Source: Deltaproteobacteria bacterium
Lineage (GTDB): Bacteria; Desulfobacterota; Desulfobacteria; Desulfobacterales; Desulfobacteraceae
Length of the DNA: 64,000 nucleotides
Direction: 5' to 3'
NCBI GenBank assembly: GCA_027858995.1
Contig: JAQIBP010000021.1
Span: 1 to 64,000 of the forward strand
Part shown: positions 1-9,146 of the stretch, one piece after another
Position numbering within the stretch: the stretch's first letter is position 1
Layout of the letters: each line of letters opens with the position of its first letter
Position numbers and translations under genes: made by a program
Notes under the pieces: model-generated
Seen by the model: the letters and a program-made list of their open reading frames with translations, nothing else
Told to the model about the DNA's origin: nothing
Database searches by the model: none

Positions 1-546
1 ATCCCAGAGGTGATCACCAGCAATATGGGGCTTGTTGAATCAATAAAGGTGGATATGGGAGAACCAGCTCTTTTATGTAAAGATATCCCTTTTAAAAGTG
101 AAAATGAAAAAGCAATTGACGAAATCCTAAAGGTTGGTGACAAGGAATACTGCATTACCGCAGTTGGAATGGGAAATCCAAATGCTGTTATCTTTGTTGA
201 TGATATAACAAAAATAGATGTTAAAACCACAGGTCCTTTAATTGAAAATCATGAAAGATTTCCTGAAAAGACCAATATTGAGTTTGTTGAAGTCGTGAGT
301 CCCGGGGAGGTGAAAATGAAGGTGTGGGAAAGGGGTGCCGGCATGACTCTTGCCTGCGGCACAGGTGCCTGTGCATGCCTTGTTGCGGCCAGTACTACCG
401 GGAGAACATCAAAAAAAGCAATTGTCCACCTTGATGGCGGAGATCTTGAGATTTACTGGGATGAGACTACAAATCATATTTTCAAGACCGGTCCTGCTGT
501 GGAAGTTTTTAAAGGTTTGGTAAATATAGGGCCTGCTGAAAAATAA
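1..546 (+). CDS. dapF: diaminopimelate epimerase, 3' part
   Basis: This is the C-terminal part of diaminopimelate epimerase, which converts LL- to meso-diaminopimelate for lysine and peptidoglycan synthesis in the cytoplasm. The frame is open from base 1, so the 5' end with the first catalytic Cys lies outside the window; the GTG at base 10 is internal and not the start. VDMGEP and the second active-site block ERGAGMTLACGTGACA, with its catalytic Cys, are both typical of DapF. About 180 of the usual 275-280 residues are visible. lysA, a later step of the same pathway, lies at 13.9 kb but is not in the same operon. Confidence 0.95.
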   Translation: MPEVITSNMGLVESIKVDMGEPALLCKDIPFKSENEKAIDEILKVGDKEYCITAVGMGNPNAVIFVDDITKIDVKTTGPLIENHERFPEKTNIEFVEVVSPGEVKMKVWERGAGMTLACGTGACACLVAASTTGRTSKKAIVHLDGGDLEIYWDETTNHIFKTGPAVEVFKGLVNIGPAEK

Positions 547-688
547 AAAATATCATTTGTAAGTTTTAGATTTTATACTAAGGTGAAAGAACTGGCGGGT
601 TGGAATTAAACTGAAAACTGTGATTTAAAAAAGAAAATAGAAATAAGCAATGAAAACAGATCATGGAAACAGATAAAAAGGAGATAAA

Positions 689-2395
689 ATGCCTGAACGT
701 ATAATTATTATTGGAGCAGTGGCTTTGGGTCCCAAAGTTGCGTGCCGTTTGAAACGCCTGAATCATGAGGCTGAAATTACTCTTATCGACAAAGATACAT
801 TGATATCCTACGGAGGGTGCGGCATTCCCTATTATATCGGAGGAGATATTGCTGATCTTGAAGGTCTTTACTCAACATTTGCCCATGCCATCAGGGATAA
901 AGAATTCTTTCGAACAGACAAGGGTGTTAAAGCACTGACTGGAGTTGAAGCGCTGTCCATCAATAGAAAAGAGAAAAAGCTCCTGGTACGCCATCTCAAT
1001 GATAAGATAGAAGAAGAACTTGAATATGATAAACTTGTTATTGCTACAGGAGCAACGCCTGTCAAACCACCGTTTCCAGGAGTTGATCTCTCTGGGGTTC
1101 ATGTGATTTCAAATTTACACCATGCCCTGGCAATAAAAACAAGTATAGCCGATGGAAAAGTTGGTCATGCTGTAGTAATTGGTGCTGGAGCAATTGGTAT
1201 TGAAATGGCTGAAGCTCTGACTGACCTGTGGGGTGTTGAAACCACACTCATTGAAATGGCTGATCATGTTCTGCCCGCAGCCCTTGGAAAAAATATATCA
1301 GCTGTTGTGGAAAAAGAGTTGAGGGAGAATGATATCAATGTTCTGCTATCTCAAAGGGTAGTTCGCATAAATGGTGATAAAGACAACAGAGTCACTTCTG
1401 TTGAAACCACTGAAACAACAATTTCATGTGATATGGTTGTACTGGCTGCAGGGGTCAGGCCAAACTCTGAAATTGCCAAAGATGCAGGACTTGCTATTGG
1501 AAGATATGGAGGGATTCTGGTTGATCCATGTATGCAGACTACAGATCCTGATATCTATGCAGGTGGTGATTGTGTAGAAGTCAAAAACATTATTAATGGC
1601 CAGTCCATGTTAATGCCTCTTGGCTCCCTTGCCAACAGGCAGGGCAGAATCATTGCCACGAATATAAATGGAGGGTGTGAACATTTTAAAGGAGCAGTTG
1701 GAAGTTTCTGCATCAAGGTTTTTGGTCTGGGTGTTGCCAAGGCAGGATTGACCTTTGAACAGGCAAAGTCTGCCGGATTTGATCCTATATATTCAATGGT
1801 TGCCCAGTCTGACAGAGCCCATTTTTATCCGGATTCAGATTTTATGTATATCAAACTTATTGCAGATCGAAACTCAAGAAAAATCCTTGGGATAGAAGCT
1901 GCAGGCCCCCAGGGAGATGCTGTCAAGGCAAGAGTTGATGCTGTTGCTCCTCTGTTTCAATATGGCGCAACCATAAGTGATATATGTTCCCTTGAAGTTG
2001 CATATGCCCCACCCTATGCTTCTGCCATGGATATTATTAACAATGCAGCCAACTGCCTTGATAATACAGTTAAAGGAAGCCATGTGAGCGTTGATGTTCA
2101 GGATTTTCTTGAAGAATTCAGACAGGAAAAGACAAGGGTTCTTGATATAAGAAGCAAAATACAGGCAGAGCCTTTTGTGAAAAAATATGGTGAGCGGTGG
2201 ATAAATATTCCCCAGGATGAATTCAGAGCAAGAGTCCAGGAAGTTCCAACAGATGAACCGCTATGCCTTCTTTGCGGTTCAGGTCCTCGATCCTACGAGA
2301 TCCAGGTTATTCTGGCAGCTCATGGCATTACCAATACAAGGAATATTCAAGGAGGTTACGCCATGATCCTTGCTGTTCATGGACCTTTGGATTGA
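689..2395 (+). CDS. FAD/NAD(P)-dependent CoA-disulfide reductase-like protein with rhodanese domain
   Basis: A 568-residue flavoprotein disulfide reductase fused to a C-terminal rhodanese domain, the architecture of CoADR-RHD / NADH-dependent persulfide reductases. The N-terminal dinucleotide fold has a degenerate glycine motif (IIIGAVALGP). The single redox Cys sits in SYGGCGIPYYIGG near residue 44. A second NAD-binding fold is at about 160-190 (VIGAGAIGIEMAEAL), and YAGGDCVEV near 290 is the FAD-contacting block. The rhodanese domain (about 465-568) keeps a candidate Cys in CLLCGSGPRS. Reduction of CoA disulfides or persulfides is the likely role, linked to sulfur metabolism; the exact substrate cannot be told. 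The start follows AAAAGGAG at 677-684. The 3' end overlaps the convergent hybD by 19 bp. Confidence 0.85.
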   Translation: MPERIIIIGAVALGPKVACRLKRLNHEAEITLIDKDTLISYGGCGIPYYIGGDIADLEGLYSTFAHAIRDKEFFRTDKGVKALTGVEALSINRKEKKLLVRHLNDKIEEELEYDKLVIATGATPVKPPFPGVDLSGVHVISNLHHALAIKTSIADGKVGHAVVIGAGAIGIEMAEALTDLWGVETTLIEMADHVLPAALGKNISAVVEKELRENDINVLLSQRVVRINGDKDNRVTSVETTETTISCDMVVLAAGVRPNSEIAKDAGLAIGRYGGILVDPCMQTTDPDIYAGGDCVEVKNIINGQSMLMPLGSLANRQGRIIATNINGGCEHFKGAVGSFCIKVFGLGVAKAGLTFEQAKSAGFDPIYSMVAQSDRAHFYPDSDFMYIKLIADRNSRKILGIEAAGPQGDAVKARVDAVAPLFQYGATISDICSLEVAYAPPYASAMDIINNAANCLDNTVKGSHVSVDVQDFLEEFRQEKTRVLDIRSKIQAEPFVKKYGERWINIPQDEFRARVQEVPTDEPLCLLCGSGPRSYEIQVILAAHGITNTRNIQGGYAMILAVHGPLD

Positions 2396-2865
2396 TGGTC
2401 TACGCCCCAGGTTTTTAATTTCAGCAGGCTCAGGTTGACCAGTTTATTAAATCTGGACTGTATGGTTTCAGATAATTGTATTTCCATTTCCACCTTTTCA
2501 GGCTGTATTCCGATAAGGCATAGATCCTCTGGAGTCTGGTCAAGAAGTTTGGCATAACTTAAAACATCTTTTAATCCAAGATGGTGCAGAGACATCTTTG
2601 TGGTAAAAAGAGTCAGGATATCATCATTTTCAATGGTGTCAATAAATCCTGGGCTTTTTTCAAAATCAACTGCATCCACAATAATCATTTTTTTGTATTC
2701 ATCAAAAAAGGGCAGAAGATCCATTCCCATATTGCCCCCGTCTATCAGGGCAATATGGGGATTAAAATCATATTTTTCTAACTCTCTTATGATATGGACG
2801 CCAATACCTTCATCTTGCATGAGAATGTTACCAATGCCCATAACAGCAATTTGGGGTTCATCCAT
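2377..2865 (-). CDS. hybD: hydrogenase maturation protease (HybD/HyaD family)
   Basis: A 162-residue endopeptidase that removes the C-terminal tail of the [NiFe] hydrogenase large subunit after nickel insertion. The family start MGIGNILMQDEGIGVHI is present with the nickel-sensing Glu. The Asp in IIVDAVDF and the His in SLHHLGL complete the metal site known for HybD. It is the last gene of the hyb cluster: its ATG overlaps the last base of the hybC stop codon, implying translational coupling. It is convergent with the CoA-disulfide-reductase-like gene. Confidence 0.93.
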   Translation of the reverse strand: MDEPQIAVMGIGNILMQDEGIGVHIIRELEKYDFNPHIALIDGGNMGMDLLPFFDEYKKMIIVDAVDFEKSPGFIDTIENDDILTLFTTKMSLHHLGLKDVLSYAKLLDQTPEDLCLIGIQPEKVEMEIQLSETIQSRFNKLVNLSLLKLKTWGVDHQSKGP

Positions 2866-4565
2866 TATAAAACATTGACCTTTACAATGTCTTTGTTTTT
2901 ATTGTCATGTACATGGATGGCACATGCAAGGCAAGGGTCAAAAGAATGAACAGTTCTTAAAACTTCAAGGGGCAGTTTCTCATCTGCCACAGGATTGCCC
3001 ACCAAAGATGCCTCATAGGGACCAGGCATATCATCCTGATTACGGGGACCTGCATTCCAGGTGGAAGGAACAACACATTGATAATTTTTAATTTTACCGT
3101 CTTTAATCACTATCCAGTGGGAGAGTGCGCCTCTGGGAGCTTCATGAAACCCAAAGCCTCTTTGCTCACCTTTTGGAAAAACAGGTTCATTAAAAGTATC
3201 AACATCACCTGAACTGATGTTATTTATGAGAAGATCATAATTTCTCTTCATGACTCCATACAGCGCAGCACATCGGACTGCTCTTGCTGCATGTCTTCCA
3301 AGAGTTGAATGCAGATGTTTAATGCCTGCCTTTATACCTGCAAGAGCACTTACTTTTTCCAATGCAAGGTTTGCATATTTTTGAACATCTTTATTGCCAG
3401 AAACATACATTGCCAATACGTTTGCAAGTGGTCCAACCTGTGCCGGTTTACCCATGAAAGAAGGAGCTTTTACCCATGAATATTTTGCATCAGCATTAAA
3501 ATCAGAAGGTTTGGGGTCTGTATCTTCCTCCCATGGATGCCTTGTCCAGTCACCCTCATACCAGGAGTGTTTTACGCTTTCCTGCACATTTGTTTTAAAC
3601 AGGTCATCTTTAAAACTTTTAATTGGTTGGAATTTACCAACATCACCATCTGGAATATATCCGCCCTCAGTACCAAAGACAGTACCTTTTTCATCTTCAG
3701 GGAAATCAGGAACAGACAGGTAGTTTGTCACTCCTGCACCATACCCAAACCATTCAGGATAGTTTGCAGCAACTGCTGCAACATCAATCAGATATACATC
3801 TTTGATAAAGCTGCCAACCTTATCCATTAATGATTTAATATAATACAGCCGTTCAAAATTTAGTGCAGACTGGCTGTCAGGGTTAATTGGATTGGCAACG
3901 CCGCCCACAGCAAGGTTCTGAATATGCGGTGTTTTACTGCCCAGAATTGTTACAATCTGGTTGGCATATCTTTGATATTCAAAGGCCTGGAGATAGTGGG
4001 CTGCGGCAACAAGATTGATTTCAGGTGACAGTTTCATGGCAGGATGTCCCCAGTACCCGTTCTGAAAAATACCAAGCTGGCCCGTATTTACAAAGCCTTT
4101 TAATTTATCCTGAACAGCCTGTAGCTCCTGAACTCCGTTGGAATGCCAGGGAGACAGGCTTTGAGCCATAGATGATGCTTTTTTTACATCAGCACTCAGG
4201 GCAGATACAATATCAACCCAGTCCAGAGCTGAAAGATGATAAAAATGCACTATATGGTCATGAATACCATGTGCTGCAATTATTATATTTCGGATATATT
4301 GAGCATTTTTAGGTATTGAAAGATCAATGGCATTTTCCACTGCCCGCACAGATGCCATGGCATGTACTGTTGTGCATACTCCGCAGAGTCTTTGAGCATA
4401 AAGCCAGGCATCCCTCGGATCACGACCTTTTAAGATAGTTTCAATACCGCGGAACATCTGGCCTGACGACCAGGCTTTTTCTATCTTTCCGTCATTGATT
4501 TTGCAGTCAATGCGCAGATGTCCTTCAATTCTTGTAACAGGATCAATTGTTATTATTTTTGACAT
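2865..4565 (-). CDS. hybC: [NiFe] hydrogenase large subunit (Hyb type)
   Basis: Catalytic large subunit (566 residues) of a periplasmic uptake [NiFe] hydrogenase; it holds the NiFe(CN)2CO site that oxidises H2. The first Cys pair is in RLCGVCTTVH near residue 62 and the second in DPCLACAIH near residue 545. The 15 residues after that His form the tail expected to be cut off by HybD. RIEGHLRIDC is the usual N-terminal signature. It has no signal peptide and would be exported as a complex by the Tat signal of HybO. The hybO-A-B-C-D order points to a group 1 enzyme feeding electrons to the quinone pool through HybA/HybB. Confidence 0.97.
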   Translation of the reverse strand: MSKIITIDPVTRIEGHLRIDCKINDGKIEKAWSSGQMFRGIETILKGRDPRDAWLYAQRLCGVCTTVHAMASVRAVENAIDLSIPKNAQYIRNIIIAAHGIHDHIVHFYHLSALDWVDIVSALSADVKKASSMAQSLSPWHSNGVQELQAVQDKLKGFVNTGQLGIFQNGYWGHPAMKLSPEINLVAAAHYLQAFEYQRYANQIVTILGSKTPHIQNLAVGGVANPINPDSQSALNFERLYYIKSLMDKVGSFIKDVYLIDVAAVAANYPEWFGYGAGVTNYLSVPDFPEDEKGTVFGTEGGYIPDGDVGKFQPIKSFKDDLFKTNVQESVKHSWYEGDWTRHPWEEDTDPKPSDFNADAKYSWVKAPSFMGKPAQVGPLANVLAMYVSGNKDVQKYANLALEKVSALAGIKAGIKHLHSTLGRHAARAVRCAALYGVMKRNYDLLINNISSGDVDTFNEPVFPKGEQRGFGFHEAPRGALSHWIVIKDGKIKNYQCVVPSTWNAGPRNQDDMPGPYEASLVGNPVADEKLPLEVLRTVHSFDPCLACAIHVHDNKNKDIVKVNVL

Positions 4566-4604
4566 TTTTTATGTTCTCCTTGCAGTTTTTAAGCAGATAA
4601 AGTT

Positions 4605-5741
4605 TTAAGCATGTTTAACATCAGGCAGTACAGGCAGTGTTTTAATAAAAATCAGATATGCCATTATCTCCACAGAAATGATTCCAACAGTAATCATGAT
4701 TTCAGCAAAAGAGGGGAAATAATGAAAGTTAACTCCAGGGTTGAATCCAACCAGGAATGTATCAAATCTATAAACTGCACCTGCAAGTACCAGAGAAGCA
4801 GCTGATAAAAATAGATATTTTGACTGATCTTTCTTCTCTTTTGATGATAGTATGATTAAAGGATAGATAAACAACAGGTTTTCAATTACAAACATCAGAC
4901 TTTGAAAATTAAAACTAAATATCAAACCAAGTTTACCTTTGAAAATCAAATCACCAAAGCGAATAATTAAAAATACAATCAAAAGTTTTGGAATTACACC
5001 TGATAATTTTGAAAGCAGTGATTTTTCAAGGGGCCTTTCAAGATGAACCGATGAAAACATGGATTCAAAAATTACCATGCCAAAACCCATCATGATGGCT
5101 GAAATTAAAAACAGCAGCGGCAGAAAATCTGTCTGCCACAAGCCTGATAATTTATCTCCTGCAATAATCATCAAACTTCCAAGGGATGATTGATGCATTG
5201 TCGGCAGTAGAACTCCAAGTGCAATAAAGATAAACATTGCAGAATTAATTTTTTTCAGTGTTTTTTCCTGACCCGGTTTTTCAAAAAAGGCAGGGGAAAA
5301 TTCCAGCCACATCACAAGAACATAAGTAGCAATACATGCTGCAACCTCAAACATGACAGAGTTTGTATTGGAATACCACGGCAAAAATATATTATACATC
5401 TGCCAGTATCTTCCAACATCAAAAAAGATGGAAACCGAGGCAAGGGTATAACCAAACATGCTTGCAAGCAGTGCTGATCTTACAAGGGGATGGTACTGCC
5501 CTTTATTAAATATATAAACCAGGATTGCCATGGCATATCCGCCACAGGCAATAGCGGTTCCTGTAACTACATCATAGACAATCCACATTCCCCAGGGATA
5601 TCCGTCGCTTAGATTTGATACTGCACCAAGTCCATACATAAACCGTTTTACTATAAACGGAATGGCAATAACAGATAATATCAAAAGAATGAAAAACGGC
5701 AGTGTGAAGATTTTTCCTTTAACCGGCTTAAGTTCGCTCAT
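4605..5741 (-). CDS. hybB: hydrogenase membrane subunit, NrfD/PsrC family
   Basis: A 378-residue integral membrane protein of the NrfD/PsrC/HybB family with about ten hydrophobic helices. It is expected to anchor the hydrogenase and pass electrons between the HybA Fe-S clusters and menaquinone. No haem-binding pattern is evident. It begins 2 bp downstream of hybA, and hybC follows 39 bp later, so all three are presumably one transcript. The early sequence SDGYPWGMWIVYDVVTG is typical of HybB. Confidence 0.93.
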   Translation of the reverse strand: MSELKPVKGKIFTLPFFILLILSVIAIPFIVKRFMYGLGAVSNLSDGYPWGMWIVYDVVTGTAIACGGYAMAILVYIFNKGQYHPLVRSALLASMFGYTLASVSIFFDVGRYWQMYNIFLPWYSNTNSVMFEVAACIATYVLVMWLEFSPAFFEKPGQEKTLKKINSAMFIFIALGVLLPTMHQSSLGSLMIIAGDKLSGLWQTDFLPLLFLISAIMMGFGMVIFESMFSSVHLERPLEKSLLSKLSGVIPKLLIVFLIIRFGDLIFKGKLGLIFSFNFQSLMFVIENLLFIYPLIILSSKEKKDQSKYLFLSAASLVLAGAVYRFDTFLVGFNPGVNFHYFPSFAEIMITVGIISVEIMAYLIFIKTLPVLPDVKHA

Positions 5742-5743
5742 AT

Positions 5744-6694
5744 TTATTCTCCTTTTTCATCTTCTGCTTTTGCAGTTTTATAGGTTGTAAATGCAAGTCC
5801 TGCAAACAGGACAATAGGAGCGATCATGCCTTTATACAGAGTGTGCTGTATTCCTTCAGTCTTTGCAGCATTTGAATAATCAGGTAGTTTTGGCAGTCCG
5901 AGATTTTCAAATGGTACAGCCGATAGAATCAGGTATTGAGTTCCTCCACCCTCCTTTTCTCCATATACATAATTTATGTATTTTTCAACTGGATTATTTT
6001 TTGATCTTTTACCGATGAGATCACCAACAGGATAATTATAATTACTCTTTTCCGGCAGAGCCAACCTGTTTTTTGCCTCCTGCAAAATATCTGAGAATTT
6101 TCCAAAAACAGAAGCTCCGGTAGGACAGAAATCACAACAGCCCGGGATTTTCCCTTTTACCTGAACATGCTGGCACATTTCACATTTTATAATTTCAGGA
6201 AAAGCTGCGCCATACTCAAATTTCGGTATTGAATAGGGACATGCAACCTGGCAGTAGCGACAGCCGATACATGCATCTGAGTTCCAGGAGACAATTCCGC
6301 TTTCTTCATCTTTTGTCAAGGCAGATGCAGGGCAGGCTGAGACACAATTTGGATCAACACAATGCATACAGGCTTTTTTAAAAAAGTTGTATTTATTTTC
6401 ACTCTCTTTATCTGTTTTGTCGCCATTCCTGTAGATTTGGATCTTGTTCAAAGCAAAAGTGTATGGATCAAAATCTCTGTTATTGCTGTCAGAAGGTTGT
6501 GCTGTTAATTTGTTATATCTCTGGCAGGCCATTTCACAGTTTTTACACCCTATGCACAAGGTGGAGTCATACAAGATTCCAACAGCATCGGGCGGGACAT
6601 CCTTTTTTGCTCTGGCAAAAACATTGTCAGGAACAGCAGCAGTTACAGCGCCGGCGGAGAGTACTTTTAGAAAATTTCTACGATCAACTTTCAT
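5744..6694 (-). CDS. hybA: Tat-exported 4Fe-4S ferredoxin subunit HybA
   Basis: A 316-residue periplasmic Fe-S protein with a twin-arginine signal (DRRNFLKVLSAGA). Multiple ferredoxin Cys blocks (CIGCKNCEMACQ, CMHCVDPNCVSACP, CIGCRYCQVACP, CEMCQ...CCDFCP) suggest four 4Fe-4S clusters. A C-terminal hydrophobic helix (MIAPIVLFAGLAFTTY) would anchor it in the membrane. It passes electrons from the HybO clusters to HybB. It lies 13 bp after hybO and 2 bp before hybB. Confidence 0.94.
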   Translation of the reverse strand: MKVDRRNFLKVLSAGAVTAAVPDNVFARAKKDVPPDAVGILYDSTLCIGCKNCEMACQRYNKLTAQPSDSNNRDFDPYTFALNKIQIYRNGDKTDKESENKYNFFKKACMHCVDPNCVSACPASALTKDEESGIVSWNSDACIGCRYCQVACPYSIPKFEYGAAFPEIIKCEMCQHVQVKGKIPGCCDFCPTGASVFGKFSDILQEAKNRLALPEKSNYNYPVGDLIGKRSKNNPVEKYINYVYGEKEGGGTQYLILSAVPFENLGLPKLPDYSNAAKTEGIQHTLYKGMIAPIVLFAGLAFTTYKTAKAEDEKGE

Positions 6695-6707
6695 ATATAC
6701 CTCCTTA

Positions 6708-7844
6708 TTATTTATTATCTAATTCAGTTTCTTCTTCTTTAAGCGCTTTTGTTACTTTTATTCCGGCAGTAAGTGCAGCTCCTACAACAGCTCCTGCAAT
6801 GGCAGCACCTCCGACATTCATCCCTTTACCCTGTTGAGTCCCTCCAACCTTTGGATATAATACAGGTGGAATAACAGAATCAACGGTCTGATGGAGTGGT
6901 TTTTCAAAACCAACTCCTTTTTCAGTACAACCAAAACATGGGTGGCCGGTACCAACAGGCCAGGCATTGGAACCAACATCACCAAACAATTGTACCGGAC
7001 AGTTGGCATGGGTTTCAGGACCTTTACATCCAAGTTGATATAAGCACCAGCCCTGACGGTGGCCTTCATCGCCATATTTCATAGCAAACCTGCCTGCATC
7101 ATAATGTGGACGACGTTCACAGTTTTCGTGAATTAATCTGCCATAGGCAAATTTTGGTCGACCTTTATCATCAAGTGCTGGAAGTTTTTTAAGGGTAAGA
7201 TAATAGAGAACAGTTGATAACAGGTTATAAGGACTTGCAGGACATCCCGGCAGAGTTATGACAGGTCTGTCAGTTATGATTTCAGGAACCCCTTTTGCGC
7301 CTGTGGGATTTGGTGCAGAAGCCTGGACACCTCCCCATGAAGCACATGAACCTATAGCTACTATGGCAGCAGCTTTTGGTGCAATGTCTTCAAGAATAGA
7401 CAAAGCGGTTTTCCCACCTATTTTGCAATATACGCCATTATCCTTGGTGGGAATTGAGCCTTCCACAACAAGAATAAATTTACCTTCATTTTCTTTAATG
7501 GATTTATGAAGAGCAGCTTCAGCCTGATGGCCGGCACCAGCCATTAATGTTTCAGAGTAATCAAGGGAAATAAGATCGAGGATGAGATGTTCAACAGTTG
7601 GGTGTGTTGCTCTAAGCAATGATTCCGTACATCCAGTGCATTCCTGAAAATGTAACCAGATTACAGGCGGGCGTTTTTTGCTGGCAATGGTGTCAGCAAT
7701 AGCCTGTCCCATACTTAAGGGTAATCCCAGACTTGCAGCAGTAATTGTACAGAATTTTAAAAAATCTCTGCGGGCAATACCTTTAATTTCGGGACTTTTT
7801 TTACCTTGTCCCTTATTAGATAAAGTATTAACGACTTTAGGCAT
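6708..7844 (-). CDS. hybO: [NiFe] hydrogenase small subunit, Tat-exported
   Basis: A 378-residue Fe-S small subunit. It starts with a Tat signal (ARRDFLKFCTITAAS). The proximal cluster ligands are in ECTGCTES, GSCASWGG and LPGCP, and the medial/distal ligands are in the CERRPHYDAGRFA and CPVQLFGD...CFGCTEKG regions. A C-terminal glycine/alanine-rich helix (residues about 345-368) anchors it to the membrane, as in HybO/HyaA. It is the first gene of the hyb operon, so the Tat signal here exports the large subunit too. Confidence 0.96.
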   Translation of the reverse strand: MPKVVNTLSNKGQGKKSPEIKGIARRDFLKFCTITAASLGLPLSMGQAIADTIASKKRPPVIWLHFQECTGCTESLLRATHPTVEHLILDLISLDYSETLMAGAGHQAEAALHKSIKENEGKFILVVEGSIPTKDNGVYCKIGGKTALSILEDIAPKAAAIVAIGSCASWGGVQASAPNPTGAKGVPEIITDRPVITLPGCPASPYNLLSTVLYYLTLKKLPALDDKGRPKFAYGRLIHENCERRPHYDAGRFAMKYGDEGHRQGWCLYQLGCKGPETHANCPVQLFGDVGSNAWPVGTGHPCFGCTEKGVGFEKPLHQTVDSVIPPVLYPKVGGTQQGKGMNVGGAAIAGAVVGAALTAGIKVTKALKEEETELDNK

Positions 7845-8052
7845 TCTTCTTACCTCCTTTATTTCGTGCCTGATAAAAAACCGCCAGATTCTAACTCAGA
7901 CACAGTTTATATTATAACTTTCCTCCTTAACTAAATTTTGAATATACAATATTATCTATTACACTAATGAATAGGTATAATATAATTAAATTGTATAATA
8001 CAAGGGGAAAATTTATTATTTTTGCTCTTTTGTAAGTGGTTTGTAAGTGATA
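7845..8052 (-). promoter_or_regulatory. hyb operon upstream region with a palindrome
   Basis: AT-rich non-coding DNA between hybO and the 3' end of hypE; the hyb promoter must lie here. A GAGG ribosome-binding site precedes the hybO ATG. The 13-bp perfect palindrome TTGTATAATACAA at 7991-8003 is a candidate operator or part of a promoter. On the minus strand TATAAT-like stretches are abundant, so no single -10/-35 pair can be fixed. No sigma-54 -24/-12 element was found. Confidence 0.35.
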
Positions 8053-8108
8053 ATTCCGCAATTCCGCAATTCCGCAATTCCGCAGATTCAGCAGATTCAG
8101 CAGATTCG
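8053..8108. repeat. two adjoining short tandem repeats at the hypE 3' end
   Basis: Four perfect copies of the 8-mer ATTCCGCA (8053-8084) run directly into GATTCAGCA (9-mer, 8085-8093 and 8094-8102) and a third partial copy. The second block overlaps the stop codon and last codons of hypE, so the repeat has grown out of the coding end. Slipped-strand variation here would change only the 3' untranslated part unless it crosses 8097. Confidence 0.9.
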
Positions 8109-9131
8109 TGGAAGCTGTTCTCCTGTCAGCATATCAATTATTCTAAAGCCGCCTATTGTTGTTTCAAGGAAGACTTTTCCAGGATTTCTATCTGTTACTT
8201 CACCAATGATAACAGCATTTTTTCCAAATTCATTCTGCTTAATAATATCAAGCACTTTTTTGGAATCCTTTTCAGTTACAAACGCCATGAGTTTGCCTTC
8301 GTTGGCTATATAGAGGGGATCAAATCCGAGAAGTTCGCATATTCCCTGTACCGGTGCCTGGATTGGAAGAGAATTTTCATGAATATTAATGCCAATATTG
8401 GATTGGGAGGCAATCTCGTTAAGTGTCGTGCCAAGGCCGCCTCTTGTGGGGTCACGAAGCACATGGATATCGAGGCCTGACCCGATAATGGATTCAACCA
8501 TTTTATTTAACGGGGCTGAATCGCTTTGTATATTGGAATCGAATTTCAGGCCCTCCCGTGTACTTAATATTGTGATGCCATGGTCAGCAATGGTTCCGCT
8601 GATAATAATTTTATCACCTGGCTGGGCTTTATCTCCTGATATGTTTACTCCTCTCTGAATCACGCCTATGCCTGAAGTATTGATGAATATCTTGTCAGCT
8701 TTGCCCTTGGGTACAACCTTGGTGTCACCGGTTACAATTTTAACTCCTGCTTTTTTTGCAGCATTTGCCATTGTTTTAAGAATGGCCTCAAGATCTTTTT
8801 TTGGAAAACCCTCTTCAATAATCAGTCCCACACTTATATAGAGTGGAATTGCTCCGCACATTGCAACATCATTGACAGTGCCGTTAACAGCAAGATCCCC
8901 AATATTACCGCCGGGAAAGAAAATGGGGTCAACCACATAGGAATCAGTTGAAAAAGCAAGCCTGCCCTCTTTTATATCAAGGACTGCCCCATCATCCCTT
9001 TTTGCAAGTTCAGCATTGTCAAATATTGGAAGGATCATATCAGAAAACATTGAGTGAGAAACCTTTCCTCCTGATCCATGATCAAGTAAAATTTTTTCAA
9101 CATTTTCTTTTTTCGGGTTTGTATCTGGCAT
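8097..9131 (-). CDS. hypE: hydrogenase maturation factor HypE
   Basis: HypE (344 residues) dehydrates the carbamoyl group delivered by HypF to a thiocyanate, the source of the CN ligands of the NiFe site. It is a PurM/AIR-synthase-type ATPase: N-terminal LLDHGSGGKVS, glycine-rich TGDTKVVPKG, and DPTRGGLGTTLNEIA. It ends in the invariant PRIC, whose Cys carries the carbamoyl/cyano group. It starts 15 bp downstream of the SDR gene, so it may be cotranscribed with that operon rather than with hyb. hypC, hypD and hypF are elsewhere in this window; hypA and hypB are absent. Confidence 0.96.
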   Translation of the reverse strand: MPDTNPKKENVEKILLDHGSGGKVSHSMFSDMILPIFDNAELAKRDDGAVLDIKEGRLAFSTDSYVVDPIFFPGGNIGDLAVNGTVNDVAMCGAIPLYISVGLIIEEGFPKKDLEAILKTMANAAKKAGVKIVTGDTKVVPKGKADKIFINTSGIGVIQRGVNISGDKAQPGDKIIISGTIADHGITILSTREGLKFDSNIQSDSAPLNKMVESIIGSGLDIHVLRDPTRGGLGTTLNEIASQSNIGINIHENSLPIQAPVQGICELLGFDPLYIANEGKLMAFVTEKDSKKVLDIIKQNEFGKNAVIIGEVTDRNPGKVFLETTIGGFRIIDMLTGEQLPRIC

Positions 9132-9146
9132 AATTTATTCCTGTTT

